From Kitasatospora phosalacinea (lineage in GTDB: Bacteria; Actinomycetota; Actinomycetes; Streptomycetales; Streptomycetaceae), in assembly GCF_030268885.1 (NCBI RefSeq), contig NZ_BSSA01000036.1, forward strand, positions 1-64,000: 64,000 nt of DNA, given 5' to 3'. Numbering within the stretch: the first letter of the stretch is position 1; the number at the start of each line of letters is the position of its first letter. The notes beneath the pieces were generated by a model. The model did not search any database, was not told the origin of the DNA, and saw only the letters and a program-made list of their open reading frames with translations. The translations under genes were made by a program, and so were the position numbers. Shown here piece by piece: positions 8,060 through 17,289 of this stretch.

Positions 8060-9670
8060 ATGGCCCGTACCCTGCAGCAGCCGTCCCACCGGCGCCGCAA
8101 CAAGATCCCGGCCGTCCTCGCCACCGCGACCGCGCTGGCGCTGGCGGGCACCGGCCTCGCCCTGTCGGCCGGCGGCGCGAACGCCGCGGTCGGCAACCTG
8201 GTCAACAACGGCGGCTTCGAGTCCGGCCTGTCCGGCTGGAACTGCGTCGGCACCACCTCCGCGGTCGCCACCCCGGTGCACTCGGGCACCGGCGCGCTGG
8301 CCGCCACCCCCGGCGCCTCCGACACCGCGGAGTGCACCCAGACCGTCTCGGTCCTCCCCAACACGTCCTACACGCTGAACGGCTGGGTCCAGGGCCAGTA
8401 CGTCTACCTGGGCGCCCGCGGCACCGGCGGCACCGACCCGTCCACCTGGTCCGCGCAGAGCGCCTGGAACCAGCTGAACACCACCTTCACCACCGGCGCC
8501 GGCACCACCAGCGTCACGCTGTACGTGCACGGCTGGTACGGCCAGCCCACCTACTACGCGGACGACGTCCAGCTGATCGGCCCGGGCGGCACCGCCTCCC
8601 CGACCCCGTCGGCCTCCGCCACCTCGGCCTCCCCGTCGGCCTCCGCCTCGCCGACCAGGAGCGCCTCCCCCTCGGCCTCCGCCTCGCCGACCAAGAGCGC
8701 CTCCCCGTCGGCCTCGGCGTCCTCCTCGCCCAGCCCGTCCTCCTCGGCGACCACCACCACCCCGCCGAACACCGGCCTGCCGAAGCACGTCCTGACCGGC
8801 TACTGGCAGAACTTCGACAACGGCTCGACCGTGCAGAAGCTGCGCGACGTGCAGTCCGCGTACGACATCATCGCGGTCTCCTTCGCCGACGCGACCACCA
8901 CCCAGGGCGCGATCTCCTTCACCCTGGACCCGGCGCTGGCCACCAAGCTCGGCGGCTACACCGACGCCGACTTCAAGGCCGACATCGCCGCCAAGCACGC
9001 GGCCGGCAAGAAGGTCGTCCTCTCCATCGGCGGCCAGAACGGCGCCATCTCGGTCGGCAACGCCACCGCCGCGACCAACTTCGCCAACTCGGCGTACGCC
9101 CTGATCCAGCAGTACGGCTTCGACGGCATCGACGTCGACCTGGAGAACGGCGTCGACCCGACCTACATGTCGCAGGCGCTGCACACCCTGCAGTCCAAGG
9201 TCGGCTCCGGCTTCGTCCTGACCATGGCGCCCGAGACCATCGGCATGTACTCCACCGCCGGTGCGTACTTCCAGCTCGCGCTGAACACCAAGGACATCCT
9301 GACCGTCGTCAACACCCAGTTCTACAACTCGGGCGGCATGAACGGCTGCGACGGCAAGGTGTACACCCAGGGCACCATCGACTTCATCACCGCGCAGGTC
9401 TGCACCCACATCCAGGGCGGCCTGCGCCCGGACCAGGTCGGCATCGGCGTCCCGGCCTCGACCAAGGCGGCGGGCGGCGGCTACGTCAACTCCACCGTGG
9501 TGAACAACGCGCTGGACTGCCTGGCCACCGGCAACCACTGCGGCAGCTTCGTCCCGCCGGCCAAGTGGCCGACCATCCGCGGCGCGATGACCTGGTCGAC
9601 CAACTGGGACGCCAACAACGGCAACGACTTCTCCACCAACGTCGGCGCCTTCGCGCACGCCATGCCGTAA
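8060..9670 (+). CDS. Secreted family 18 chitinase with N-terminal carbohydrate-binding module
   Basis: 536 residues. Signal peptide 1-42 (cleavage after GGANA); carbohydrate-binding module at about 44-175 (NLVNNGGFESGLSGW); Ser/Pro/Ala/Thr linker at about 176-240; GH18 catalytic domain from about 242 (HVLTGYWQNFDNG). The catalytic motif DGIDVDLE is intact at 355-362, Glu362 being the proton donor. It hydrolyses chitin outside the cell. ATG 8060 has GGAG 6 nt upstream; the frame open from 7901 overlaps the operator and is not used. Control by DasR is indicated by the dre site. A hairpin follows the stop codon. Confidence 0.95.
   Translation: MARTLQQPSHRRRNKIPAVLATATALALAGTGLALSAGGANAAVGNLVNNGGFESGLSGWNCVGTTSAVATPVHSGTGALAATPGASDTAECTQTVSVLPNTSYTLNGWVQGQYVYLGARGTGGTDPSTWSAQSAWNQLNTTFTTGAGTTSVTLYVHGWYGQPTYYADDVQLIGPGGTASPTPSASATSASPSASASPTRSASPSASASPTKSASPSASASSSPSPSSSATTTTPPNTGLPKHVLTGYWQNFDNGSTVQKLRDVQSAYDIIAVSFADATTTQGAISFTLDPALATKLGGYTDADFKADIAAKHAAGKKVVLSIGGQNGAISVGNATAATNFANSAYALIQQYGFDGIDVDLENGVDPTYMSQALHTLQSKVGSGFVLTMAPETIGMYSTAGAYFQLALNTKDILTVVNTQFYNSGGMNGCDGKVYTQGTIDFITAQVCTHIQGGLRPDQVGIGVPASTKAAGGGYVNSTVVNNALDCLATGNHCGSFVPPAKWPTIRGAMTWSTNWDANNGNDFSTNVGAFAHAMP
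8629..8719 (+). repeat. 36-bp tandem repeat in the chitinase linker
   Basis: Two nearly identical 36-bp units (8629-8664 and 8665-8700) plus a partial third copy. They encode 12-residue units of the type SPSASASPTRSA. Copy-number change here would only alter linker length. Confidence 0.8.
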
Positions 9671-9717
9671 CCGGAACCAGTGCGCCGCTCCTTGAGGGTG
9701 GGGTAGGTGCACGCACA

Positions 9718-9752
9718 GGGGCCCGCCGTACCGCTGGGGTACGGCGGGCCCC
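9718..9752 (+). terminator. Terminator of the chitinase gene
   Basis: Perfect 15-bp hairpin GGGGCCCGCCGTACC / GGTACGGCGGGCCCC with a 5-nt loop, between convergent genes, so it probably works in both directions. Confidence 0.9.
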
Positions 9753-9769
9753 GCCCGTTCCCGGGCCGG

Positions 9770-10264
9770 TCAGCCCGCGGCGCGCTGCCGCTCCAGGTCG
9801 CCCGCGGCGCGCACCAGGGCCATCAGGCCGGCCACCGCGGCGACCAGCGCGCCGTAGTCCAGGGACGCGCTGGCCGTGGCCGGCAGCGCCTGCAGGCTCC
9901 GGTGCAGTTCCGCCACGGCCACCGCGACGCCCCCGAACGTGCAGGTCGCCGCCAGCAGCGCCGCCCCGGCCAGCCGGACGCTCGGCGCGCACGCCCGCAC
10001 CAGCGACAGGACGGCCAGCGCGCCGCCGGACCACTGCACGACCCGCAGGGCCGTCACCGCGTGGCTCAGGGCACCGGTCCTGATCTCGTCGGCGCGCTCG
10101 ACGAGCTGGAAGGCGGAGACCGTCTTGCCGCCGGCCCCGGCCCAGGACAGGGCGAGGGACCAGAAGACCACCACGGCGTACAGGCACACCTCCCAGGCCC
10201 GGGAGCGGGGCCGGTCGGTGGCGGGAGGGTCCTGCGGCGGCCGGGGGTCGGGATCCGGTGTCAT
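9770..10264 (-). CDS. Small integral membrane protein, function unknown
   Basis: About 164 residues (from ATG at 10264) with a charged, Pro-rich N-terminus and four predicted membrane segments, for example VCLYAVVVFWSLALSWAG, VVQWSGGALAVLSLVRAC, LAGAALLAATCTFGGVAVAVA and YGALVAAVAGLMALVRAA. I do not recognise the family. Neither candidate start (ATG 10264, TTG 10300) has a strong ribosome-binding site, so the start is uncertain. It lies convergent to the chitinase gene. Confidence 0.6.
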   Translation of the reverse strand: MTPDPDPRPPQDPPATDRPRSRAWEVCLYAVVVFWSLALSWAGAGGKTVSAFQLVERADEIRTGALSHAVTALRVVQWSGGALAVLSLVRACAPSVRLAGAALLAATCTFGGVAVAVAELHRSLQALPATASASLDYGALVAAVAGLMALVRAAGDLERQRAAG

Positions 10265-10321
10265 GACTCGATGGTGGAGGCTGTTTCCCTTGGAGGACAA
10301 GGGAGTTGGCGTGCCGACCGG

Positions 10322-10996
10322 TCAGCCGCCGACCGCCGCCAGCACCGCCGCCAGGGTGCCCAGCAGCATCGCCGGGCCGAGCGCCAGCTCGCTGCGCCGC
10401 CCGGCCCGGCGCAGCGCCAGCAGCGCCACCGCCCACAGGGCGGCGAGCAGCCAGGTGTAGAGGAGTCCCGCGTACACCGCCCGCCAGCCCGCCAGCCCGA
10501 GGACCGCGCCCAGGCTCGGTGCCAGCTTGGCGTCGCCCAGGCCCATTGGGGCCAGCAGCGCCATCAGCAGGTAGAGCAGCCCGAGGGCGCCCGCGGCCAG
10601 CGCGCAGCGCAGCCACACCGCCGGGTCGTGGTCGGTGAGCGGCACCAGCACGGCGGTGCCGAGGAACAGCGGCCGGGTGAGGGCGTCCGGCAGCCGCTTG
10701 ACCGCGGCGTCCACGAAGGCCAGCACGGTGCCGAACAGGGCCAGCCAGACCAGCAGCGGCAGCCAGCGGCCCGGTGCCCAGGCGGCCAGCACCGCGCCGA
10801 GCGCGGCGGCGGCGGCCTCGACGGTCAGCGGCGGCGGGCCGACGCGCGGCTCGCCGTGCCGCGGGCAGCGGCCGTACGGGGTGGGCAGGCAGTCGCGCCA
10901 GGGTTCGCCGGGCGGCACCGCGTACCGGGTGGCGGCCGCCCGCAGCGGCACCCCCGCGCACAGCCCGAGTGCGGCTCCGACCACTGCTGCGAGCAT
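10322..10996 (-). CDS. Prepilin peptidase (A24 family, TadV/PilD type)
   Basis: 224 residues. Aspartyl protease that cleaves type IV or Flp prepilins at the membrane. The two catalytic Asp motifs are visible: FVDAAVKRLPDALT, and GLGDAKL of the GxGD class. About seven membrane segments. The start ATG 10996 has AGGGGAGGGG upstream. No pilin or Tad genes are nearby, so it is an orphan at this site. It is divergent from the aminotransferase gene, with 118 nt between them. Confidence 0.85.
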   Translation of the reverse strand: MLAAVVGAALGLCAGVPLRAAATRYAVPPGEPWRDCLPTPYGRCPRHGEPRVGPPPLTVEAAAAALGAVLAAWAPGRWLPLLVWLALFGTVLAFVDAAVKRLPDALTRPLFLGTAVLVPLTDHDPAVWLRCALAAGALGLLYLLMALLAPMGLGDAKLAPSLGAVLGLAGWRAVYAGLLYTWLLAALWAVALLALRRAGRRSELALGPAMLLGTLAAVLAAVGG

Positions 10997-11114
10997 CCGG
11001 CCCCTCCCCTGACGGTCCGCCGCGACCCTACCGCCCGGGGCGGTTCGCCCGTCCGTGTCCAGGTGGCGAACAGCACTCGGTGATCGGCGTAACGCGCCCG
11101 TAAAGTAGGCGGGT

Positions 11115-12329
11115 ATGCAGGTCATCCAGTCCAGCAAGCTCGCCAATGTCTGCTACGACATCCGCGGCCCGGTGCTCGACGAGGCGATGCGGCTGGAGGA
11201 CCAGGGCCACCGCATCCTGAAGCTCAACACCGGCAACCCCGCCGCGTTCGGCTTCGAGGCGCCGCCAGAGATCCTCCAGGACATCCTCCGCAACCTCAAC
11301 TCCGCGCACGGCTACGGCGATTCGAAGGGCCTGCTCTCGGCGCGCCGCGCCGTGGTCATGCACTACGAGGAGCGCGGCCTGCACGGCCTGACCGTCGACG
11401 ACGTGTACCTCGGCAACGGCGTCTCCGAGCTGATCCAGCTCGCCATGACCGCCCTGCTCGACGACGGCGACGAGGTGCTCGTCCCGGCGCCCGACTACCC
11501 GCTGTGGACGGCCTCGGTCTCGCTGGCCGGCGGCACCGCGGTGCACTACCGCTGCGACGAGCAGTCCGAGTGGTACCCGGACCTGGCGGACATCGCGGCG
11601 AAGATCACCGACCGCACCCGGGCGATCGTGGTGATCAACCCGAACAACCCGACCGGCGCGGTGTACCCGAAGGAGCTGCTGGAGGGCCTGGTCGACCTCG
11701 CCCGCCGGCACAGGCTGGTGGTCTACGCGGACGAGATCTACGACAAGATCCTCTACGACGGGGTGGAGCACACCCCGCTGGCCACCCTGGCGCCCGACCT
11801 GTTCTGCGTGACCTTCAACGGCATGTCCAAGTCCTACCGGGTGGCGGGCTTCCGCTCCGGCTGGATGGTGCTCTCCGGCGACCGGCACCGGGCCCGCTCC
11901 TACATCGAGGGCCTCAACGTGCTCGCCTCGATGCGGCTGTGCGCCAACATGCCCGCCCAGCACGCGGTCGCCGCGGCGCTCGGCGGACGGCAGTCCATCC
12001 GGGACCTCGTGCTGCCCGGCGGCCGGCTGCTCGCCTCCCGGGACGCCGCGTACAAGCTGCTGAACGAGATCCCCGGCGTCTCCTGCGTCAAGCCCAAGGG
12101 CGCGCTGTACGCCTTCCCGCGGCTCGACCCGCAGGTCTACAAGATCAAGGACGACGCGCAGATGGTCCTGGACCTGCTGCGCGCCCAGCGGATCCTGATC
12201 GTCCAGGGCACCGGCTTCAACTGGCCCGACCCGGACCACTTCCGGCTGGTCACCCTGCCGCACCCGGAGGACATCACGGACGCGGTCACCCGGATCGGCG
12301 ACTTCCTGTCCGGGTACTCCCAGCCGTAG
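11115..12329 (+). CDS. PLP-dependent aminotransferase, AlaA-like (alanine transaminase)
   Basis: 404 residues, fold-type I class I/II aminotransferase. The N-terminus QSSKLANVCYDIRGPVLDEA and the LNTGNPAAFGF segment are typical of glutamate-pyruvate aminotransferases (E. coli AlaA type). The PLP lysine is in GMSKSYRVAGFRSGWM and the NPNNPTGAVYP loop is intact. It transfers amino groups between glutamate/2-oxoglutarate and pyruvate/alanine in the cytosol. The ATG follows a TAAAGT box (11101-11106) by only 8 nt and has no clear ribosome-binding site, so the mRNA may be leaderless. Confidence 0.9.
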   Translation: MQVIQSSKLANVCYDIRGPVLDEAMRLEDQGHRILKLNTGNPAAFGFEAPPEILQDILRNLNSAHGYGDSKGLLSARRAVVMHYEERGLHGLTVDDVYLGNGVSELIQLAMTALLDDGDEVLVPAPDYPLWTASVSLAGGTAVHYRCDEQSEWYPDLADIAAKITDRTRAIVVINPNNPTGAVYPKELLEGLVDLARRHRLVVYADEIYDKILYDGVEHTPLATLAPDLFCVTFNGMSKSYRVAGFRSGWMVLSGDRHRARSYIEGLNVLASMRLCANMPAQHAVAAALGGRQSIRDLVLPGGRLLASRDAAYKLLNEIPGVSCVKPKGALYAFPRLDPQVYKIKDDAQMVLDLLRAQRILIVQGTGFNWPDPDHFRLVTLPHPEDITDAVTRIGDFLSGYSQP

Positions 12330-12354
12330 CGGCCCCGGCCGCGCGCACGGCGAC

Positions 12355-12382
12355 GCCCCGCACCCCTCCCGGGGTGCGGGGC
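12355..12382 (+). terminator. Terminator between the aminotransferase gene and pckG
   Basis: Perfect 12-bp hairpin GCCCCGCACCCC / GGGGTGCGGGGC with a 4-nt loop, between convergent genes; probably bidirectional. Confidence 0.9.
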
Positions 12383-12417
12383 GAACGTTTCGCCGGGCCC
12401 TCACCGGCCTCGGCGGG

Positions 12418-14247
12418 TCAGTCGCCGAGCCGCTTGACCAGCGCCCGGTACTCGTCCCACAGCTCGCTCGGGGTGTGCTCGCCGAACAGCTCCAGGTGGG
12501 CCGGGACGAGCGCGGCCTCCTGCTTCCAGATCTCCCGGTCGACCGTGAACAGCAGCTCCCGGTCGGCGTCGCTGATCTCCAGCCCGTCCAGGTCGAAGCC
12601 GTCGACCTCGGGCAGCACGCCGATCGGCGTCTCGACGCCCCCCGCGGTGCCCTCCAGGCGCTCGACGATCCACTTCAGGACGCGGCTGTTCTCGCCGTAG
12701 CCGGGCCACACGAACCGGCCGTCGGCGTTCTTCCGGAACCAGTTGACGTAGTAGATCTTCGGCAGCTTCTCGGCGTCCGCCGCGGCGCCGACCTTCAGCC
12801 AGTGCGCGAAGTAGTCGCCCATGTTGTAGCCGCAGAACGGCAGCATCGCGAACGGGTCGCGGCGCAGCTCGCCGACGGTGCCCTCGGCGGCGGCGGTCTT
12901 CTCGGAGGCGATGTTGGCGCCGAGGAAGACGCCGTGCTGCCAGTCGAAGGACTCGGTGACCAGCGGGACGGCGGTGGCCCGGCGGCCGCCGAACAGGATC
13001 GCCGAGATCGGCACGCCCGCCGGGTCCTCCCACTCCGCGGCGATGGTCGGGCACTGCGCGGCGGGGACGGCGAAGCGCGCGTTCGGGTGGGCGGCGGGGG
13101 TGCCGGAGTCCGGCGTCCAGTCGTTGCCGCGCCAGTCGGTGAGGTGCGCGGGCGGCTCCTCGGTCAGGCCCTCCCACCACACGTCGCCGTCGTCGGTGAG
13201 CGCGACGTTGGTGAAGACGGTGTTGCCCCAGAGGGTCCTGATCGCGTTGGCGTTGGTGTCCTCGCCGGTGCCGGGGGCGACGCCGAAGAAGCCCGCCTCC
13301 GGGTTGATCGCGTAGAGCCGGCCGTCGGCGCCGAACCGCATCCAGGCGATGTCGTCGCCGATGGTCTCCACCTTCCAGCCCGGGATGGTCGGCTGGAGCA
13401 TCGCCAGGTTGGTCTTGCCGCAGGCGGACGGGAACGCGGCGGCGACGTACTTGACCTCGCCGGAGGGCGGGGTGAGCTTGAGGATCAGCATGTGCTCGGC
13501 CAGCCAGCCCTCGTCGCGGGCCATGGTGGAGGCGATCCGCAGCGCGTAGCACTTCTTGCCGAGCAGGGCGTTGCCGCCGTAGCCGGAACCGTAGGACCAG
13601 ATCTCCCGGGTCTCCGGGAAGTGCGAGATGTACTTGGTGCTGTTGCACGGCCACGGCACGTCGTCCTGGCCCTCGGCGAGCGGGGCGCCCACGGTGTGCA
13701 CGGCCTTGACGAACTCGCCGTCCTCGCCGAGCTGGTCGAGCACGGCCTGCCCCATCCGGGTCATCACGCGCATCGAGACGGCGACGTACGCGGAGTCGGT
13801 GACCTCGACGCCGTACGCGGCCAGCGGGGAGCCGACCGGGCCCATCGAGAACGGCACCACGTACATGGTGCGGCCGCGCATCGCGCCGCGGAACAGGCCG
13901 TCCTCGCCCTGGAAGACCTCGCGCATCTCGGCGGGGGCCTTCCAGTGGTTGGTCGGGCCGGCGTCCTGCTCGCGCTCGGAGCAGATGAAGGTGCGGTCCT
14001 CGACGCGGGCGACGTCGGACGGGTCGGAGGCCGCGTAGTAGGAGTTGGGTCGCTTGGTCTCGTCGAGCTTGGTGAAGGTGCCCTGGGCGACGAGCTGCTC
14101 GGCGAGGCGGTGGTACTCCTCCTCCGAGCCGTCGCACCAGACGACGCGGTCCGGCTGGGTGAGGTCGGCAATCTCGTTGACCCAGTCCACCAGGCGCTGG
14201 TGGCGGGTGGGCGCGGACTCGGCGAGCGCAGAGATCTGAGGCGGCAC
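12418..14247 (-). CDS. pckG: Phosphoenolpyruvate carboxykinase (GTP)
   Basis: 609 residues, full length for the GTP-dependent family. It converts oxaloacetate plus GTP to phosphoenolpyruvate, CO2 and GDP, the entry step to gluconeogenesis. The kinase P-loop [17 protein letters not shown] with the reactive Cys and the metal-binding segment [11 protein letters not shown] are intact. The start is GTG at 14245-14247 with a GGAG just upstream on the minus strand. It is monocistronic with a terminator shared with the convergent aminotransferase gene. Confidence 0.95.
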   Translation of the reverse strand: MPPQISALAESAPTRHQRLVDWVNEIADLTQPDRVVWCDGSEEEYHRLAEQLVAQGTFTKLDETKRPNSYYAASDPSDVARVEDRTFICSEREQDAGPTNHWKAPAEMREVFQGEDGLFRGAMRGRTMYVVPFSMGPVGSPLAAYGVEVTDSAYVAVSMRVMTRMGQAVLDQLGEDGEFVKAVHTVGAPLAEGQDDVPWPCNSTKYISHFPETREIWSYGSGYGGNALLGKKCYALRIASTMARDEGWLAEHMLILKLTPPSGEVKYVAAAFPSACGKTNLAMLQPTIPGWKVETIGDDIAWMRFGADGRLYAINPEAGFFGVAPGTGEDTNANAIRTLWGNTVFTNVALTDDGDVWWEGLTEEPPAHLTDWRGNDWTPDSGTPAAHPNARFAVPAAQCPTIAAEWEDPAGVPISAILFGGRRATAVPLVTESFDWQHGVFLGANIASEKTAAAEGTVGELRRDPFAMLPFCGYNMGDYFAHWLKVGAAADAEKLPKIYYVNWFRKNADGRFVWPGYGENSRVLKWIVERLEGTAGGVETPIGVLPEVDGFDLDGLEISDADRELLFTVDREIWKQEAALVPAHLELFGEHTPSELWDEYRALVKRLGD

Positions 14248-14443
14248 GATCGCTCCGTTTCACACCATCTCGGCCAGGAGACGGCTTCGCGGGGGTTGAG
14301 GGTGGTTACACGGTAGACCCGGTTCGGCACTCCTTCTTCTGCCATTTGGCGTCATTGGCGAGATCTTTACTCCAGAGTGTCCGGTTAGGTGGCTCCGTGA
14401 TGCTCTGCGCATGCCCCGGAGAGACCTTGATCACGCAGGTCGA

Positions 14444-14462
14444 CTTGTACTCCGCGTACAAG
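14444..14462. promoter_or_regulatory. Palindromic operator candidate upstream of the haemolysin III gene
   Basis: Perfect inverted repeat CTTGTAC-N5-GTACAAG (7-bp arms) in the divergent region between pckG and the haemolysin III-like gene. It has the size and symmetry of a TetR- or MarR-type site. Whether it controls either neighbour is unknown. Confidence 0.5.
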
Positions 14463-14480
14463 AGTGAGGATGACCACTTC

Positions 14481-14511
14481 CTTACGCGCCAGTAACCTAC
14501 GGTTCCGTAAG
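14481..14511. promoter_or_regulatory. Second nested dyad at the haemolysin III gene start
   Basis: Outer arms CTTACG (14481-14486) and CGTAAG (14506-14511), with inner arms AACC / GGTT flanking TAC. It lies directly upstream of the chosen start codon, where a repressor would block initiation. If the longer reading frame is used, it lies within the coding sequence instead. Confidence 0.4.
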
Positions 14512-14520
14512 ATGCTGCCC

Positions 14521-15180
14521 ATGACCGCGGAAGCGCTGGAGCTCATGAAGCCCAAGTGGCGCGGCTGGCTGCATGCCGGGATGTTCCCGGCCGCCCTGGC
14601 CGCCGGAATCGTGTTGATCTGCCTGGCCGACTCGACGGCGGCGCGGGTCGCCTGCGTCGTCTACTCGGTGAGCGCCTGGATGCTGTTCGGGGTGAGCGCG
14701 GTGTACCACCGCTTCACCTGGGGCCCGCGCGGCGAGGCGGTGCTGCGCCGGCTCGACCACGCCAACATCTTCCTGATCATCGCCGGGACGTACACCCCGT
14801 TCACCATCCTGCTGCTGGACGGCGCGCGGCAGCAGGTGCTGCTGTGGCTGGTGTGGGGCGGGGCGCTGGCCGGGATCGCCTTCCGGGTGTTCTGGGTCGG
14901 CGCACCGCGCTGGCTCTACACCCCGTGCTACGTGGCCCTCGGCTGGGCGGCGGTGTTCTTCCTGCCGGACTTCCTGCACAGGGGCGGCCCCGCCGTGGTG
15001 ACGCTGATCGTCGTCGGCGGCGTGCTCTACACCGTCGGCGGCGTGGTCTACGGCCTCAAGCGCCCGAACCCGTCACCGCGCTGGTTCGGCTTCCACGAGG
15101 TGTTCCACGCCCTCACCCTGGGCGCGTTCATCGTGCAGTACGTGGGGGTCTCGCTGGTGGCGTACGCCGCCACCGCCTGA
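14521..15180 (+). CDS. Haemolysin III / PAQR-family membrane protein
   Basis: About 219 residues with seven membrane segments. The family signatures are all present: YHRFTWGPRGE with SAVYH, LDHANIFLIIAGTYTPF, and the C-terminal HEVFHALTLGAF; these His residues form the metal site of PAQR proteins. Proposed roles are membrane homeostasis or hydrolase activity; haemolysis is unproven here. The start is ambiguous (14521, 14512, or 14464/14470). The longest form would include an in-frame TTA codon at 14482-14484. Confidence 0.85.
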   Translation: MTAEALELMKPKWRGWLHAGMFPAALAAGIVLICLADSTAARVACVVYSVSAWMLFGVSAVYHRFTWGPRGEAVLRRLDHANIFLIIAGTYTPFTILLLDGARQQVLLWLVWGGALAGIAFRVFWVGAPRWLYTPCYVALGWAAVFFLPDFLHRGGPAVVTLIVVGGVLYTVGGVVYGLKRPNPSPRWFGFHEVFHALTLGAFIVQYVGVSLVAYAATA

Positions 15181-15186
15181 CCCCCC

Positions 15187-15456
15187 TCAGCGGCGGACCG
15201 GCTGGACCCTGGTCTCCAGCCGCTCCCGGGCCCGACGGCAGCGCTCGCAGTGCGCCGCGTCGGGCCCTTCGCCTGCCGCGCGCTGGTGGGCCCGGCCGCG
15301 GAAGCGGTGGCCGACCCAGGCCATCACCGCCAGCACCTCGACCGCGGAGACCACCCAGACCAGGCGGGCGCCGCCGGCCAGGTACCCGGCTATGACGGCC
15401 AGCGCGGCCAGCACACCGACCACGCCGCTCCAGAACCGCGCCGCACCGTACTCCAT
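15187..15456 (-). CDS. Small two-helix membrane protein, unknown function
   Basis: 89 residues from ATG 15456, preceded by GGGAGG. Two hydrophobic segments (FWSGVVGVLAALAVIAGYLAGG and LVWVVSAVEVLAVMAWVGH) are followed by a basic cytosolic tail with a Cys pair in HCERCRRARERLE. I do not recognise a named family. It is convergent with the haemolysin III gene, ending 6 nt from it. Confidence 0.65.
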   Translation of the reverse strand: MEYGAARFWSGVVGVLAALAVIAGYLAGGARLVWVVSAVEVLAVMAWVGHRFRGRAHQRAAGEGPDAAHCERCRRARERLETRVQPVRR

Positions 15457-15626
15457 CGGCAAACCTCCCGCCGGCCGACCGGTCTCCTGACACACCGTCA
15501 GGGAACTCCCCACCTACAGTGACATGTTCAGCACGCTCCGCGGGAGAACGGGGGATCAACAGCGCATCAACAACAGAGGCAGGAATCCCGCAGGGGGCTC
15601 TTCGCTTGACGGCAGCCATCTTTTGA

Positions 15627-15652
15627 TAGTTACTCTCATTTGAGAGAAACTA
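15627..15652. promoter_or_regulatory. Probable TetR operator of the MFS pump operon
   Basis: Inverted repeat with 11-bp arms, TAGTTACTCTC (15627-15637) and GAGAGAAACTA (15642-15652), one mismatched pair and a 4-nt spacer. It lies between a TTGACG box (15606-15611) and the ribosome-binding site of the MFS gene. Position and symmetry fit autoregulation by the TetR protein encoded at the end of this operon. Confidence 0.75.
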
Positions 15653-15669
15653 CCGGATGGAGGCTCCGC

Positions 15670-17289
15670 ATGCCCGCGCCCCAAGCACCGCCGCCCGGCC
15701 CGCGCCGCTGGATCGCCCTGGTGGCGGTCGCGCTCAGCGTGCTCGTCATCGGCTTCGACACCACCGTGCTGAACGTCGCCCTGCCCGACCTGGCCCGGCA
15801 GTTGGAGGTCGGCACCGGGCAGCAGCAGTGGATCGTCGACGCCTACACGGTGGTGTTCGCCGCCGCCCTGCTGCCCGCCGGGCTGCTCGGCGACAGGTTC
15901 GGCCGCCGCCGCACCCTGGTGCTCGGGCTCGCCCTGTTCGGCGCCGCCTCGCTGCTCGGCACGCTCGCCTCCGGGCCCGGGTCGCTGATCGCCGCCCGGA
16001 CGGTGATGGGCCTGGCCGCCGCGTTCGTGATGCCGATGTCGATGGCGGTCGTCCCGGCCGTCTTCCCGCCCGCCGAACAGCGCCGCGCCACCGCCCTGCT
16101 GACCACCATGACCGCGATCGGCGTCCCGCTCGGCCCGATCGTCGGCGGGCTGCTGCTGCGCCACTACTGGTGGGGGTCGATCTTCCTGGTCAACGTCCCG
16201 CTGGTGCTGCTCGGCACCGTCGCCTGCCTGCTGCTGCTCCCCGAGTCCGCCGACCCGGCCGCGCCCCGGCTCGACCCGCTCGCCGCACTGCTCGCCACCG
16301 GCGGCCTGTCCGCGCTGACCTGGGGCGTCATCGAGGGCGGCGACCTCGGTTGGGGCGACGCCCGGGTGCTCGGCGCGCTGGCCGGGTCGCTGCTCGCGCT
16401 GACCTGGCTGGTGCGGCGCAGTCGCCACCGGGAGCACCCGATGCTGGACCTCCGGCTGCTGGCCGAACCGGTGTTCCGGTGGTGCGCCGTCGCCGTCACC
16501 CTGGTCTCGGTCGTCCTGCTCGGCGGCTTCTTCGTGCTGCCCGCCTACTTCCAGAGCGTGCTGGGCACCGACGCGCTCGGCAGCGGGCTGCGCCTGATGC
16601 CGATGATGGGCGGCCTGCTGGTCGCCTCCCGGACCGGCGAACGGCTGGTGCGCCGCTTCGCCCCGCGCGGGGTGATCGGCGCCGGGCTGGCGCTCACCGG
16701 CCTCGCCCTGCTGCTCGGCAGCCGCACCTCCGCCGGGGACGGCTACGGCTGGACGGCGCTGTGGCTGCCGCTGTTCGGCGCCGGGCTCGGCCTGGTGCTG
16801 ATCACCGCGACCGCCTCCGCGCTGCTCCTGCTGCCGCCCGCCAAGGCCGGGGTCGGCTCGGGCCTGGTCCAGACCCTCCGCCAGGTCGGCGGCGCGGTCG
16901 GCGTGGCCGTCTTCGGCGCCCTGCTCGCCACCGGGTACCGCGACCGCCTCGACACCGGCGGCACGCCCGAACCCGCCGCGCAGCTGGCCCGCGGCTCGGT
17001 GACCGCCGCCGACGCGGTCGCCGAGCGGATCGGCGACCCGGCGCTGGCCGCGTCCGCGCACGGCGCCTACCTGCACGGCATGACGCTGGTGATGCTGGTC
17101 GCCGGGGTGCTCGCGCTGCTCTCCGCCGTCCTGGTCACGGCCCGGATGCCCGGCACCGACCCGGCGGCCGCCCCCGGCCCGGGCCCCGGACCGGTGGCCG
17201 GTGCCCCGGTGCCCGGCGGTCCGACGCCCGGCGGTCCGGTGCGGCCGGTGGTCGCGGCGGCGGGTGATCCCGGAGAATCGTCGGCATGA
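15670..17289 (+). CDS. MFS drug efflux transporter, DHA2 (14-TM) family
   Basis: 539 residues. EmrB/QacA-type proton-coupled exporter with about 14 membrane segments. Motif A lies in GLLGDRFGRRRTLVLG and the TM1 motif D-like FDTTVLNVALPDLA is intact; the C-terminus is a Gly/Pro-rich tail of about 45 residues. The ATG at 15670 has GGAGG 6 nt upstream. The gene overlaps the downstream tetR start by 4 nt (ATGA), so the two are translationally coupled. The substrate is unknown; induction by the pump substrate through TetR is likely. Confidence 0.9.
   Translation: MPAPQAPPPGPRRWIALVAVALSVLVIGFDTTVLNVALPDLARQLEVGTGQQQWIVDAYTVVFAAALLPAGLLGDRFGRRRTLVLGLALFGAASLLGTLASGPGSLIAARTVMGLAAAFVMPMSMAVVPAVFPPAEQRRATALLTTMTAIGVPLGPIVGGLLLRHYWWGSIFLVNVPLVLLGTVACLLLLPESADPAAPRLDPLAALLATGGLSALTWGVIEGGDLGWGDARVLGALAGSLLALTWLVRRSRHREHPMLDLRLLAEPVFRWCAVAVTLVSVVLLGGFFVLPAYFQSVLGTDALGSGLRLMPMMGGLLVASRTGERLVRRFAPRGVIGAGLALTGLALLLGSRTSAGDGYGWTALWLPLFGAGLGLVLITATASALLLLPPAKAGVGSGLVQTLRQVGGAVGVAVFGALLATGYRDRLDTGGTPEPAAQLARGSVTAADAVAERIGDPALAASAHGAYLHGMTLVMLVAGVLALLSAVLVTARMPGTDPAAAPGPGPGPVAGAPVPGGPTPGGPVRPVVAAAGDPGESSA

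Noticed and set aside
14299-14345. Small ORF upstream of pckG
   Set aside because: No ribosome-binding site; the sequence is the pckG promoter region.
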